Below, one piece after another: positions 31,680 through 40,782 of a stretch of DNA of 64,000 nucleotides (the stretch's first letter is position 1; each line of letters opens with the position of its first letter). The stretch spans positions 43,564 to 107,563 of the forward strand of contig NZ_SLXE01000004.1 of NCBI RefSeq assembly GCF_004341385.1, given 5' to 3'. The notes under the pieces were generated by a model, which had not been told where the DNA came from, made no database searches, and worked only from the letters and a program-made list of their open reading frames with translations. The position numbers were made by a program, and so were the translations under genes. This stretch comes from Uruburuella suis (lineage in GTDB: Bacteria; Pseudomonadota; Gammaproteobacteria; Burkholderiales; Neisseriaceae).

Positions 31680-33620
31680 TTAGGCCTTCACAATCATTTG
31701 GCCGCCCATTTCCATGTGCAGCGCGTGGCAGAACCATTGGCAATAAAACCAATGCACACCCGGGCGGCTGGCGGTGAACGTTACCGAAGCCGTGGCCTGC
31801 GGGCCCACTTCCAGCGCGATGCCGTAGTTGTCGAGCGTGAAGCCGTGGGTGAGGTCTTCGATGGTTTCCATATTGGTCACATACACGGTTACCTCGTCGC
31901 CCTGATTCACTTCAAACTGCGGCACGCTGAACACGGGCGCCACGGCCGTCATGTAAACGCGCACTTTTTTGCCGTCGCGAATCACATTGGCGGCACGCTC
32001 GAGAATCACGCCGTCTTTTTTGGCCTGATCTACCGCAGCTTGCCACATCCACGGGTCGTTGCGATCCCACGTTTGCTTCGGATGCACTTTCGATGCAGCC
32101 ACCAGCAGCATATCGTGCGGCTCGGCAAAGCTCGGGCCGTCGTGCACCAAGCGCATTTCATCGCCCGAAATATCGATGAGCTGATCGTTTTCCGGCTTCA
32201 AAGGGCCCACGTTCAAGAAGCGGTCTTTCGAGAATTTATTCAGCGACACCAGCCATTTGCCGTCGGCTTCTTTGGTTTCGCCCATGGTGGTGTGGTTGTG
32301 GCCGGGCTGGTAATGCACATCGAGCTTCTGAATAATCGGGTCGACTTTCTCGCCTTTGTAGGCTTGAATCGCTTTGTCGATATTCCATTTCACCATTTGG
32401 CTGTCGATAAACAGCGTGGTGTAGGCATTGCCGCGGCCGTCGAATGCGGTGTGCAAAGGCCCCAAGCCCAATTGCGGCTCGGCCACCACCACATCGCGCG
32501 GTTGGATTTTGCCGGCAAACAAATCATCCAGCTTGTGCACATCGAGCACGGTAACGGTGGGCGACAATTTGCCGTTGAGCATGATGTAGTTGCCGTCGGG
32601 CGAGGCGTTGCAGCCGTGCGGTGAGTTGGGCACGGGAATATAGCGGGTGTAGTTCGATTGTGCAGCGGCGCGGCCGTCTACCACTTTCACGCCGTTGATT
32701 TCTTTGAAATCGCCTTTTTTGATGCCCTCTTCAATCGCGGCGATGTTAAACACCACCACCCAGTCTTGCTCGTTGCCGGAAGCGCCCTGCACATCGAGCG
32801 CGCGCTCTGAGTTGTAGCAGGTAGAGAAAGAATATTTGCCCTGATAATCGGCGTCGCCGTTATCGAGGTTGCCGTCCACCTGCACCTGCCAGGCGATTTC
32901 CATGGTTTCGCCGTCAACAGCGGTGTAGATCGCCCACCAGTCTTTCGGGTCGGTTTGGCTGTCGGTTTTGGTGATGGGGATAATGTGCTCGCCATTGGCA
33001 AACACATAGCCGGTTTTCGGATAGCGCTGCGGGCGCAGGCCGTGCACGCCCGACACATTGGGAATTTCCACCACTTTGTCGGTTTTCATCACATCGCAGC
33101 GGATGCGCGCCACGCGGTTATTCGCTTTATCCTGCACATACACATAGCGGCCGTCGTAAGTTTGGTCGGTAAACGACATATGCGGGTGGTGCAAATCGCC
33201 GTTGGGCATGCAGCGCATATGGTTATCCTGCAAAAATTTGCGCGTTTCGGGGGTGATGTTGCCGTTGAGGATATTCAGGCTCTCGTTGCTGCGGCCCCAG
33301 CCGGTGGCGCTGTCCATATTAAACACGGGAATGCGCATCAGCTCGCGCATCGAGGGCACGCCCAACACGCGCACTTCGCCCGATTGGCCGCCCGAGTTAA
33401 ACGCATAATATTGGTCTAATTCGCCCGGGCCCACATAATCGCTGTGATCGGCAGCAGCGCTTGAGCCGGCTGTGCCGCTGGCGGCGCCACCTTCACTTTT
33501 GTTTGAACAACCGGCCAAGCCCAAAAGGCCGGCACCGGCAATGCCCGCGCCCGAAACGGCAGCCGTGCCCAAAAACGAGCGGCGGCTCAAACCGGTTTGG
33601 TTTAATTTATCGTCTGACAT
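31680..33620 (-). CDS. nosZ: nitrous oxide reductase (clade I, Tat-exported)
   Basis: A 646-residue multicopper enzyme. The twin-arginine signal is LSRRSFLGTAAVSGAGIAGA. A seven-bladed propeller follows with CuZ histidine regions (MPNGDLHHPHMSFTD, VPNSPHGCNASPDG, GLGPLHTAFD, YQPGHNHTTMGE, FAEPHDM). The C-terminal cupredoxin domain ends with the CuA motif WFYCQWFCHALHMEMGGQM (C-x3-C-x3-H-x2-M). It reduces N2O to N2 in the periplasm, the last step of denitrification. The Tat signal places it in clade I. All copper ligands seem intact, unlike the decayed nos genes of some pathogenic Neisseria. Start follows AAGGAGAGTTGT. Confidence 0.97.
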   Translation of the reverse strand: MSDDKLNQTGLSRRSFLGTAAVSGAGIAGAGLLGLAGCSNKSEGGAASGTAGSSAAADHSDYVGPGELDQYYAFNSGGQSGEVRVLGVPSMRELMRIPVFNMDSATGWGRSNESLNILNGNITPETRKFLQDNHMRCMPNGDLHHPHMSFTDQTYDGRYVYVQDKANNRVARIRCDVMKTDKVVEIPNVSGVHGLRPQRYPKTGYVFANGEHIIPITKTDSQTDPKDWWAIYTAVDGETMEIAWQVQVDGNLDNGDADYQGKYSFSTCYNSERALDVQGASGNEQDWVVVFNIAAIEEGIKKGDFKEINGVKVVDGRAAAQSNYTRYIPVPNSPHGCNASPDGNYIMLNGKLSPTVTVLDVHKLDDLFAGKIQPRDVVVAEPQLGLGPLHTAFDGRGNAYTTLFIDSQMVKWNIDKAIQAYKGEKVDPIIQKLDVHYQPGHNHTTMGETKEADGKWLVSLNKFSKDRFLNVGPLKPENDQLIDISGDEMRLVHDGPSFAEPHDMLLVAASKVHPKQTWDRNDPWMWQAAVDQAKKDGVILERAANVIRDGKKVRVYMTAVAPVFSVPQFEVNQGDEVTVYVTNMETIEDLTHGFTLDNYGIALEVGPQATASVTFTASRPGVHWFYCQWFCHALHMEMGGQMIVKA

Positions 33621-33743
33621 ACAACTCTCCTTGATTAAAGCGGTGTCACGTCTGCCTTTCAGACGGCCTTCCGTAACGGGTTAAACAATATCGGTTTCAT
33701 TTCAATCTGCGTTATTTCATTTAACAGCATCGCGCCGGCTTTC

Positions 33744-33847
33744 ATACCAATTCAAAAAAGTAAGCTAACAAGGCGGCGAGCCGCAGACAGTACAACTAGT
33801 ACGGCAAGGCGAGACAACGAAGTTAGGTTATTTTTTTGGATTGGTAT
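33744..33847. mobile_element. intact family A MITE overlapping the 3' end of nosR
   Basis: A 104-bp element with ends ATACCAATTCAAAAAAGTAAGC and GGTTATTTTTTTGGATTGGTAT, inverted repeats over about 25 bp. The centre (CGCAGACAGTACAACTAGTACGGCAAGGCGAGACAACG) resembles the core of Correia elements. The last residues and stop codon of nosR are read from this element. Confidence 0.8.
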
Positions 33848-36128
33848 CAGACGGCCTTTCCACAAAATGCACCACCTGCCCCTGCGCGGCGCGCTGCGCA
33901 TCCAGCTCGGCTTTGGCCGCAGCCTGCTTTTGCTTTTTGCGGTTGACCTGCACCACATGCGGGCAGTCGGTTTGGTGGTGGTAGAGCATTTGGCAGTTGA
34001 GGCACTGAATGCATTCGTTCGGGTCGATATCGCCCTCGGGGTGAATCGCCTGCACCGGGCAATCGTGGGCGCAACGCTGGCAGGGGTTGCCGCACATCGG
34101 ATAGCGGCGCAGCCAGTCAAACACCCGCAAGCGCGCCGGAATGGCCAAGGCCGCGCCCAGCGGGCACAAATAGCGGCAATAAAAGCGCTCGACAAACAAA
34201 CCGGCCAAAAGCAGCACCAGCGCAAACGCCACAAACCACCATTCACGCATAAATTTCAAAATCATCGCGGTTTTAAACGGCTCCACTTCCGCCAATTTTT
34301 CCGCCAAGCCCAATTCATAAAGCGACACACCGAAAAGCAGCATAAAAATCACATATTTCAACGCTGCCAACCGCGTGTGCATGCCGTGCGGCACATTAAT
34401 CTGGCGCACACCCAGCTTTTTGGCGATGCGGTTGAGCAATTCCTGCAAAGCGCCAAACGGGCACAGCCAGCCGCAAAATGCGCCGCGGTTCCAAAACAAA
34501 ATCGAAATCGCCGTGGCGCACCACAAAATAAACACCAAAGGATCCATCAGGAAATATTCCCATGAAAATCCGGTGCGCAAAGCCGTGGTGAAGGTGAGCA
34601 CATTCACCACCGACAATTGCGCCTGTGCATACCAGCCGATGTAAAACAGGCTGAAGGTAAGGAAAACCAAGCGGAAGCGGTCGTAAAATTTCGGGTGTTT
34701 TGTGAGCGTGTCTTGAAAGAAAAACACCGCCACCAAAATCAGCAAAGAGAGCGACACCACGCCGATTTGCCAGCGTTTGCCCTGCCAAATCTGCTTCCAC
34801 AGCGCCGAATCGGCTTCTTCAACAACACCCGCAGCCGCATCAATCGCCGCCGGCGCGGCGGCTTCCAGTGGCACCGGTGTGCCTTCGGGGTCGTCCACCG
34901 TGTAGGCTTGCGGCAATTGGTAATTCAAATCAGCTGTGGCAAAGGCTTTATCGTTCACGCTCAACACACGCTGAATCATCAATTGCAGCCGCCACGGCTC
35001 GGCGGCATCAAAATGCGCATCTTCCGGCACGGTAAACAGCGCGATTTCTTTGAAATGCGGCGCGCCCTCGGCAGCAAAAGCAGGCAGGCGCTGATGGTTG
35101 AGGTCGGTAAAGCGGAAGCTCTCATCGCCCTGAATCACCTCGATGCGGTCGAAAATGCCGCCGCGCACATAGCCCGAGCCTTTAAACGAATAACGCCCTT
35201 CGCCCGCCACCACGATTGCCTGCTGCCCGCTTTTCAGACGGCCTTGCAAATCATTCCAGTCCGCTTCACCGAGCAGGCTTTTGCCGATGGCAGGCTGGCT
35301 TACCAAAGCGGTGTAAAGGTTCACAAAAGTATCGTCGCCCGGGCCTTTTTCAGGGTGCTCGGCCGCGGCGGCTTTGTCACCGGTTTCAAACGCTTTGTTC
35401 ACCTCATCCACCGTCATGTGCAGGCGCGCAATCGCGCCTTGATCGAGCAGCGCCTGCCACGATTGCACATCGGCTTTTTGCATATTCACCAAGCGGTGCG
35501 GGCGGGTTTGCACCGGTGCAGCCACAGGCGCCGTGCCGCCGGCCGGTGCGGTAGGCGCGGCCGCAGCCGCTGTGCCGATGCCGTATTGGTGCGCCAGCGC
35601 GCGCACCGAGCGCTGGATGCTGTCGTTAATCACCATCAGCGTCACCGTGGCGCCGCTGATGATGTCGGAAGGCGCTTTATTGCCGGGGGTGGGCGATTTA
35701 ATCAGATTGAGGCCGATATAATCGTTGATGAATTTATCGACCTTGGATTGCGGAATGCCGATCAACACAATCGGCTCGTGGTGCTCCACCAGCTTGGCGC
35801 CCACAATGGTGCCGTCGTTGGCGATGCCCACCAAAATATCAATCGGCTTGCTCGAATAGCCGCGCGTGTTCACCACATCGGTGGTGAGATACACATAGCC
35901 CAGCGGCTCGCCGCCTTTGAGCGCACGCGCCACCACAGGCTTACCCTCGGGCGCACCATAAGCATCAGCGCCCGGAAAAATTTCCGCCACCGGCGTTTTG
36001 GCCAAAAATTCAGGCAAACGCTCGGCCCACGCCTGCGGCACCACCGCCACCAGCACGGCCAACCACACCAGCATGGCCGCCAGCCAAGGCCGGCCGCACA
36101 GCGCGAGAAACTTTTGGGCGCGCAACAT
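33828..36128 (-). CDS. nosR: NosR, FMN- and iron-sulfur membrane flavoprotein for N2O reduction
   Basis: A 766-residue protein. A signal/anchor helix is followed by a periplasmic FMN-binding domain with the flavinylation motif DIISGATVTLM near residue 165. About six helices follow residue 450, with cytoplasmic cysteine motifs CGWLCPFGALQELL and CRYLCPLGAAL. A C-terminal ferredoxin part has CGNPCQRCAHDCPVQAI and CIQCLNCQMLYHHQTDCPH. It passes electrons to NosZ and is needed for its activity. ATG at 36128 (MLRAQKF) fits the AAGGGA site best. The last residues (SDTNPKK) and stop derive from a MITE, so the original tail is replaced. Confidence 0.94.
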   Translation of the reverse strand: MLRAQKFLALCGRPWLAAMLVWLAVLVAVVPQAWAERLPEFLAKTPVAEIFPGADAYGAPEGKPVVARALKGGEPLGYVYLTTDVVNTRGYSSKPIDILVGIANDGTIVGAKLVEHHEPIVLIGIPQSKVDKFINDYIGLNLIKSPTPGNKAPSDIISGATVTLMVINDSIQRSVRALAHQYGIGTAAAAAPTAPAGGTAPVAAPVQTRPHRLVNMQKADVQSWQALLDQGAIARLHMTVDEVNKAFETGDKAAAAEHPEKGPGDDTFVNLYTALVSQPAIGKSLLGEADWNDLQGRLKSGQQAIVVAGEGRYSFKGSGYVRGGIFDRIEVIQGDESFRFTDLNHQRLPAFAAEGAPHFKEIALFTVPEDAHFDAAEPWRLQLMIQRVLSVNDKAFATADLNYQLPQAYTVDDPEGTPVPLEAAAPAAIDAAAGVVEEADSALWKQIWQGKRWQIGVVSLSLLILVAVFFFQDTLTKHPKFYDRFRLVFLTFSLFYIGWYAQAQLSVVNVLTFTTALRTGFSWEYFLMDPLVFILWCATAISILFWNRGAFCGWLCPFGALQELLNRIAKKLGVRQINVPHGMHTRLAALKYVIFMLLFGVSLYELGLAEKLAEVEPFKTAMILKFMREWWFVAFALVLLLAGLFVERFYCRYLCPLGAALAIPARLRVFDWLRRYPMCGNPCQRCAHDCPVQAIHPEGDIDPNECIQCLNCQMLYHHQTDCPHVVQVNRKKQKQAAAKAELDAQRAAQGQVVHFVERPSDTNPKK

Positions 36129-36162
36129 CGCCATTCCCTTACACAAGCATTTTAATATTCCT

Positions 36163-36203
36163 ATTATATGAACTTAAAATTCACTCACCTTGACTTAAAT
36201 CAA
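36163..36203 (-). promoter_or_regulatory. FNR-type class II promoter of nosR
   Basis: On the minus strand TTGATTTAAGTCAA (36203-36190) matches the FNR consensus TTGAT-N4-ATCAA with one mismatch, and a perfect TATAAT lies at 36168-36163. With transcription starting near 36155-36156 the box centre is at about -41, the class II activation position. The 36129-36444 gap otherwise holds AT-rich sequence and the trpB-side hairpin. Confidence 0.65.
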
Positions 36204-36393
36204 ATTCACATCCACTAACACTACAAAACACTACACGGCATCACCATAAAAATCCTATTTTATTTTAAACAAATAAGTCAGCCCTAAAATCAAGAGTGTT
36301 TCCGCCTTTTCGATATCGGGCAAAAATTCCACTCATATAATAAATAATTTAAATGAATCTTTTATAAACGCTAGCCACCCATCGGCGCATACA

Positions 36394-36427
36394 AAAAGGC
36401 CGCCTGAAACGTTTCAGACGGCCTTTG
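36394..36427. terminator. DUS hairpin terminator after trpB
   Basis: AAAAAGGCCGCCTGAAAC with inverted GTTTCAGACGGCCTTT; one arm carries the variant GGCCGCCTGAA. It is 18 bp beyond the trpB stop. Confidence 0.65.
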
Positions 36428-36444
36428 CCAAGCTTGCCCGGCTT

Positions 36445-37653
36445 TTATTCAAGCCCGATTTTCTCCAACACATAATCGATGTCTTTATCGCCCCTGCCCG
36501 ACAAATTCACCAGCAGGCGTTTGTCGGCCGGCAAGCGCTCGGCGCGGCGCAGCGCATAGGCGAGCGCGTGGGCGGATTCGAGCGCAGGAATAATGCCTTC
36601 TTCGCGCGACAAAGCCAGAAAAGCGGCCAGGCATTCTTCATCGGTGGCGCTTTCATAGCGGGCGCGGCCGATGTCTTTCAAATGGCAGTGCTGCGGCCCC
36701 ACACCGGGATAATCCAAGCCCGAAGCAATCGAATGCACGGCGGCGGGATTGCCCGCTTCGTCTTGCAGAAAATAGCAGTGAAAGCCCTGAATCACGCCGG
36801 GTTTGCCCAAGGTCATGGTGGCGGCATGGCGGCCGGGCTTGTCGAGCCCTTCGCCGGCCGGCTCCACGCCCACCAAGGCCACGGCTTCATCATCGAGAAA
36901 CGCGTTAAACAAGCCTAAGGCATTAGAGCCGCCGCCGATACAGGCCACCACTTCATCGGGCAGGCCGCCATAAGCCGCTTGAAACTGCGCCCGTGCTTCG
37001 TGGCCGACGATGCTTTGAAAATAAGCCACCATTTCGGGATAAGGCGCGGGCCCCACCACCGAGCCGATGGCAAACATGGTGTTTTTAAAATCGGCCATAT
37101 AGGCGCGAAAAGCGCTGTCTACCGCCTCTTTGAGCGTGCCCGCCCCTTCCGACACCGGCACGAGCTTGGCACCGAGAATTTTCATGCGCGACACATTCGG
37201 ATGCTCTTTGGCCATGTCCACCACGCCCATGTGGATTTCGCATTCCAACCCCAACAGCGCAGCCGCCGTGGCCAACGCCACGCCATGCTGGCCGGCGCCG
37301 GTTTCAGCCACCACTTTTTTCTTGCCGAGTTTTTTCGCCAGCAGCACTTCGCCGATGCAGTGGTTGATTTTGTGCGCACCGGTGTGGTTGAGGTCTTCGC
37401 GCTTGAGGTAAATCTGCGCGCCGCGCTGCGACAGCGTGCGGGCATGGTAAATCGGGCTGGGGCGGCCGACATAAGTGGCCTGAAGCCGCTTCATTTCAGC
37501 GATAAATGCCGCATCGCCGATAATGCTGCGAAAGCCTGCTTCGATTTCGGCCAGCGCCACCGCCAAATCGGGATGGCCGATTTTGCCGCCGTGCATGCCG
37601 AAAAAGCCTTGTGCATCGGGCAGCACCAAAGCGTTTAATTGCTCTTGAGCCAT
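36445..37653 (-). CDS. trpB: tryptophan synthase beta chain
   Basis: A 402-residue PLP enzyme. REDLNHTGAHKINHCIGEVLLAKK contains the PLP lysine, VVAETGAGQHGVALA the catalytic-loop region, and ACIGGGSNALGLFN the phosphate-binding glycines. It condenses indole with serine. Several positions differ from the usual proteobacterial sequence (HKINH-x-IGE instead of HKTNQ-x-LGQ; MGVVDMAKEHPNV), and trpA is not adjacent, so it may belong to a divergent TrpB subgroup; the catalytic residues are kept. Start follows AAGGAAAACTCC. The methyltransferase gene upstream is separated by a DUS hairpin, so co-transcription is doubtful. Confidence 0.9.
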   Translation of the reverse strand: MAQEQLNALVLPDAQGFFGMHGGKIGHPDLAVALAEIEAGFRSIIGDAAFIAEMKRLQATYVGRPSPIYHARTLSQRGAQIYLKREDLNHTGAHKINHCIGEVLLAKKLGKKKVVAETGAGQHGVALATAAALLGLECEIHMGVVDMAKEHPNVSRMKILGAKLVPVSEGAGTLKEAVDSAFRAYMADFKNTMFAIGSVVGPAPYPEMVAYFQSIVGHEARAQFQAAYGGLPDEVVACIGGGSNALGLFNAFLDDEAVALVGVEPAGEGLDKPGRHAATMTLGKPGVIQGFHCYFLQDEAGNPAAVHSIASGLDYPGVGPQHCHLKDIGRARYESATDEECLAAFLALSREEGIIPALESAHALAYALRRAERLPADKRLLVNLSGRGDKDIDYVLEKIGLE

Positions 37654-37693
37654 GGAGTTTTCCTTGTATTATCTGTTCTTTTATTTATCCGCC

Positions 37694-37725
37694 GAGGCCG
37701 TCTGAAACGTTTCAGACGGCCTCGT
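37694..37725. terminator. DUS hairpin
   Basis: CGAGGCCGTCTGAAAC paired with GTTTCAGACGGCCTCG, between the methyltransferase stop and the trpB start. Confidence 0.6.
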
Positions 37726-37749
37726 ATCATTATATCGCAATATGATGTT

Positions 37750-38346
37750 TTACGGCTTGCGCCCGAGCAAATGCAACACCGAGCTTTCACCCTGATGGCG
37801 GCTGCCCTCGCCCAAGGTGATCACTTCGTGTTCCGCAATCAGCCATTCCAGCCCCGCCAAAGCCTGCTGCATTTCATTTAAAGTGCCGAGCATGGCCGCA
37901 TCTTTGGGGCCGCCCGTGCCCAACGCGATTTGGTCGGGGTGGTAAAACACGCCGGCAAACATACCGCCCGGCTGCAAAGCATCTATCATGCGCTGCAACA
38001 CCTGTGTGCGCACCGGCTCGGCAAAATGGCAAAACACGCTGGCAATCAGCGCATAATGTTCGGGCGGCAACACCATTTCGGCGATGTTTTCCTGCCGTGT
38101 GGCAAAGCGCACACCTTTTTCAGCCGCCAGTTTTTGCGCTTTCTCCAGCCCCACCGCCGACATATCCACCCCTTCGGCCTCGAAACCGTGTTCGGCCAAA
38201 AAAATGCCGTTGCGCCCCTCGCCCGTGGCCAAATCCAGCGCCCGCCCGCCTTTGGGCAGCAAGGGCAGAATACGGGCGATAAATTGATTCGGCTCGGTGC
38301 CGAACACATAATCATCGGTGAGGTAGCGCTCATCCCATTTGCTCAT
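37750..38346 (-). CDS. class I SAM-dependent methyltransferase
   Basis: A 198-residue Rossmann-fold methyltransferase. Motif I is ALDLATGEGRNGIFLAEHG near residue 37, an acidic ribose-binding residue follows in AEGVDMSAVGLEKA, and YALIASVFCHFAEPVR is the post-motif region. The N-terminus MSKWDERY-x-DDYVFGTEPN resembles TehB/thiopurine-like and small-molecule methyltransferases; substrate is unknown. Start follows AAAGGAAAACC. Confidence 0.85.
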   Translation of the reverse strand: MSKWDERYLTDDYVFGTEPNQFIARILPLLPKGGRALDLATGEGRNGIFLAEHGFEAEGVDMSAVGLEKAQKLAAEKGVRFATRQENIAEMVLPPEHYALIASVFCHFAEPVRTQVLQRMIDALQPGGMFAGVFYHPDQIALGTGGPKDAAMLGTLNEMQQALAGLEWLIAEHEVITLGEGSRHQGESSVLHLLGRKP

Positions 38347-38403
38347 GGTTTTCCTTTGCGGTAAATGTTTTCAGACGGCCTTTAATATAGCATTGAAAAA
38401 AGA

Positions 38404-38448
38404 AAAAAGGCCGTCTGAATGCTCGGTTTGCTTTCAGACGGCCTTTTA
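38404..38448. terminator. DUS hairpin terminator
   Basis: AAAAAAGGCCGTCTGAA and inverted TTCAGACGGCCTTTTA with a loop of about 14 nt, in the 38347-38587 gap between fadH and the methyltransferase gene. Confidence 0.6.
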
Positions 38449-38587
38449 TCACAGCTCAAATATGGTGCACAAAATGTTGCCTATATTGCCAACCAAGCAC
38501 CCTGATAACCCGTGTTTGAGCGGCGGCATAAATTATTGGGCACGCAAACATGGCGCAACCGCAAGCCGGCTTTGCGGCTCTCAACAC

Positions 38588-40600
38588 TCACACCGCCAGC
38601 CCCAATTCCGTGCCGGCTTTGATGGCGCGTTTGGCATCCAATTCCGCCGCCACATCGGCGCCGCCGATAATGTGCACCGGTTTGCCCAGCGCTTCGCATT
38701 CGGCCTGTAAGGCGCGGTTGGGCTCTTGCCCCGCGCAAATCACCACATTGTCCACAGGCAGGATTTCTTCTGCGCCGTTGCGGCGGATGTGCAGGCCGTC
38801 TGAATCGATTTTGAGGTATTCCACGCCGCCGAGCATGTTCACGCCTTTGTATTTCAACACGGTGCGGTGTATCCAGCCGGTGGTTTTGCCCAAATTGCGC
38901 CCCACCATGCCTTCTTTGCGCTGCAACAGCCAAATTTCGCGCTCAGAGGGCGGCAGCTGCGGCTCGTTCGACAACAAAGCGCCACGCCGTGCCATGCTCG
39001 CATCGATTTGCCATTCTTCGCGAAACAAATCGGGCGACAAGGCGCTGTCTTCGCCGTGTTGGCTGAGGTATTCGGCGGTGTCGAAGCCGATGCCGCCCGC
39101 GCCGATAATCGCCACGCGCCTGCCCACGGGCTTTTTGTCGCGCAACACATCCAAATAGCTCAGCACTTCGGCCCGCTCGCTGCCGGGCAGGCCGATTTGG
39201 CGCGGCACAATGCCGCTGGCGAGCACGATTTCATCAAAGCCCTGCAAATCAGCCGCGGCCGCTTTTTTGCCCAAAACTCGCACCACGCCCACATCTTCCA
39301 ACACTTGGTCGAAATAGCGCAGCGTTTCCGCAAATTCGGGCTTGCCGGGGATTTGTTTGGCGATATTAAGCTGGCCGCCGATTTGGTTTTGCGCGTCAAA
39401 CAGCGTCACCTTGTGGCCGCGCGATGCGGCGGTGTGGGCAAACGCCATGCCCGCAGGGCCCGCGCCCACCACGGCAATGTTTTTGGCTTTTTCAGCCGCG
39501 TGCACCGGCATTTGCAATTCGTGGCAGGCAAACGGGTTCACCAGGCAAGAGGTGAGCCTGCCGGCGAAAATATGGTCGAGGCAGGCTTGGTTGCAGGCGA
39601 TGCAGGTGTTGATGCGCGCATCGTCGCCTTTTTCCGCTTTAATCACCCATGCGGCATCGGCCAAAAAGGGGCGCGCCATGCAAACAGCATCAGCCAAGCC
39701 TTGCTGCAAAATATTTTCGGCGGTTTGCGGCATATTGATGCGGTTGGTGGCCACCACGGGAATGCGGCTGATTTGCTTGAGCTTACCGGTGAATTCGGCA
39801 AAAGCCGCGCGCGGCACGGAAGTGGCGATGGTGGGAATGCGCGCTTCGTGCCAGCCGATGCCGGTGTTGAACATATCTGCGCCTGCCGCTTCGATTTCGG
39901 CGGCCAAGGCCACGTTTTCATCCCAAGTGGAGCCGTTTTCCACCAAGTCGAGCAAAGAGATGCGGTAAATCATCAGAAAATCATCACCGCAGGCGGCGCG
40001 GATGCCGGCCACGATTTCGCGGGCGAAGCGGCGGCGGTTTTCGGCGCTGCCGCCGTATTCGTCGTCGCGCGTGTTGGTGCAGGGCGCGAGAAACTGGTTA
40101 ATCAGATAGCCTTCGCTGCCCATCACTTCCACGCCGTCGTAGCCCGCTTCTTTGGCCAGGCGGGCGCAGGCGATATAGTCGGCCACGGTTTGGCGCACTT
40201 CTTCGGTGGAAAGCGCGCGCGGCTTGGCCGGATTGATCGGCGCTTGAATGGCGCTGGGTGCCACCGGCTCGCGGCTCATGGCATAGCGGCCGGTGTGCAG
40301 AATCTGCATGCAGATTTTCGCGCCGTGTGTGTGCACGGCTTCGGTAACAATGCGGTGCCACGCCACTTCTTCAGCATTGGTGAGCTTGGCGCCGCCATCG
40401 GTCACCGCGCCCGCCTCATTGGGGCCGATGCCGCCGGTGATAATCAGCGCCACGCCGTTTTTGGCACGCTCGGCGTAAAAAGCCGCCAAATGTTCCGCAC
40501 CCTCGGGGTGCTCTTCAAAGCCGGTGTGCATCGAGCCCATAATCACGCGGTTGCGCAAAGTGTGGTGCGGCAGCACCAGCTCGCTGGCAAGTGTTCTCAT
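38588..40600 (-). CDS. fadH: NADPH-dependent 2,4-dienoyl-CoA reductase (old-yellow-enzyme/FadH type)
   Basis: A 670-residue, three-domain flavoprotein. An N-terminal FMN TIM barrel (residues 1-340) has LRNRVIMGSMHTGFEE, CMQILHTGRYA and YDGVEVMGSEGYLINQFLAP. The 4Fe-4S cluster motif is CIACNQACLDHIFAGRLTSC. The FAD/NADPH part starts IAVVGAGPAGMAFAHTAASRG and contains VAIIGAGGIGFDTAEYL. It reduces unsaturated fatty acyl-CoA double bonds or related enones. In-frame uptake sequence near 38792 reads as SDGLHI. Start follows CAGGAGCAATAA. Divergent from the thioesterase gene. Confidence 0.93.
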   Translation of the reverse strand: MRTLASELVLPHHTLRNRVIMGSMHTGFEEHPEGAEHLAAFYAERAKNGVALIITGGIGPNEAGAVTDGGAKLTNAEEVAWHRIVTEAVHTHGAKICMQILHTGRYAMSREPVAPSAIQAPINPAKPRALSTEEVRQTVADYIACARLAKEAGYDGVEVMGSEGYLINQFLAPCTNTRDDEYGGSAENRRRFAREIVAGIRAACGDDFLMIYRISLLDLVENGSTWDENVALAAEIEAAGADMFNTGIGWHEARIPTIATSVPRAAFAEFTGKLKQISRIPVVATNRINMPQTAENILQQGLADAVCMARPFLADAAWVIKAEKGDDARINTCIACNQACLDHIFAGRLTSCLVNPFACHELQMPVHAAEKAKNIAVVGAGPAGMAFAHTAASRGHKVTLFDAQNQIGGQLNIAKQIPGKPEFAETLRYFDQVLEDVGVVRVLGKKAAAADLQGFDEIVLASGIVPRQIGLPGSERAEVLSYLDVLRDKKPVGRRVAIIGAGGIGFDTAEYLSQHGEDSALSPDLFREEWQIDASMARRGALLSNEPQLPPSEREIWLLQRKEGMVGRNLGKTTGWIHRTVLKYKGVNMLGGVEYLKIDSDGLHIRRNGAEEILPVDNVVICAGQEPNRALQAECEALGKPVHIIGGADVAAELDAKRAIKAGTELGLAV

Positions 40601-40698
40601 TTATTGCTCCTGATTTATTATTTTGTGCGGGCTAAATGTAGCATGCCGTCTTAAAAAAAACACCTGTTTGAATGATTTTAAATAAAGCAAATGCTCGA

Positions 40699-40739
40699 AA
40701 GGCCGTCTGAAAACATTGGGTTTTCAGACGGCCTTTCTT
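40699..40739. repeat. DUS hairpin between fadH and the thioesterase gene
   Basis: AAAGGCCGTCTGAAAACA with TTTTCAGACGGCCTTT; it lies between two divergent genes, so it is not at a gene end. Confidence 0.55.
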
Positions 40740-40782
40740 TATGCTAACGTGGCCGCACACAATCCCCATCAGGAGCCGGCAC

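Noticed and set aside
38867..40654. A 595-codon frame opposite fadH, and similar long frames opposite patA, nosR and the first ackA paralogue
   Set aside because: They lie antisense to clearly recognised genes, have no family motifs or ribosome sites, and arise from GC-rich third-codon bias.
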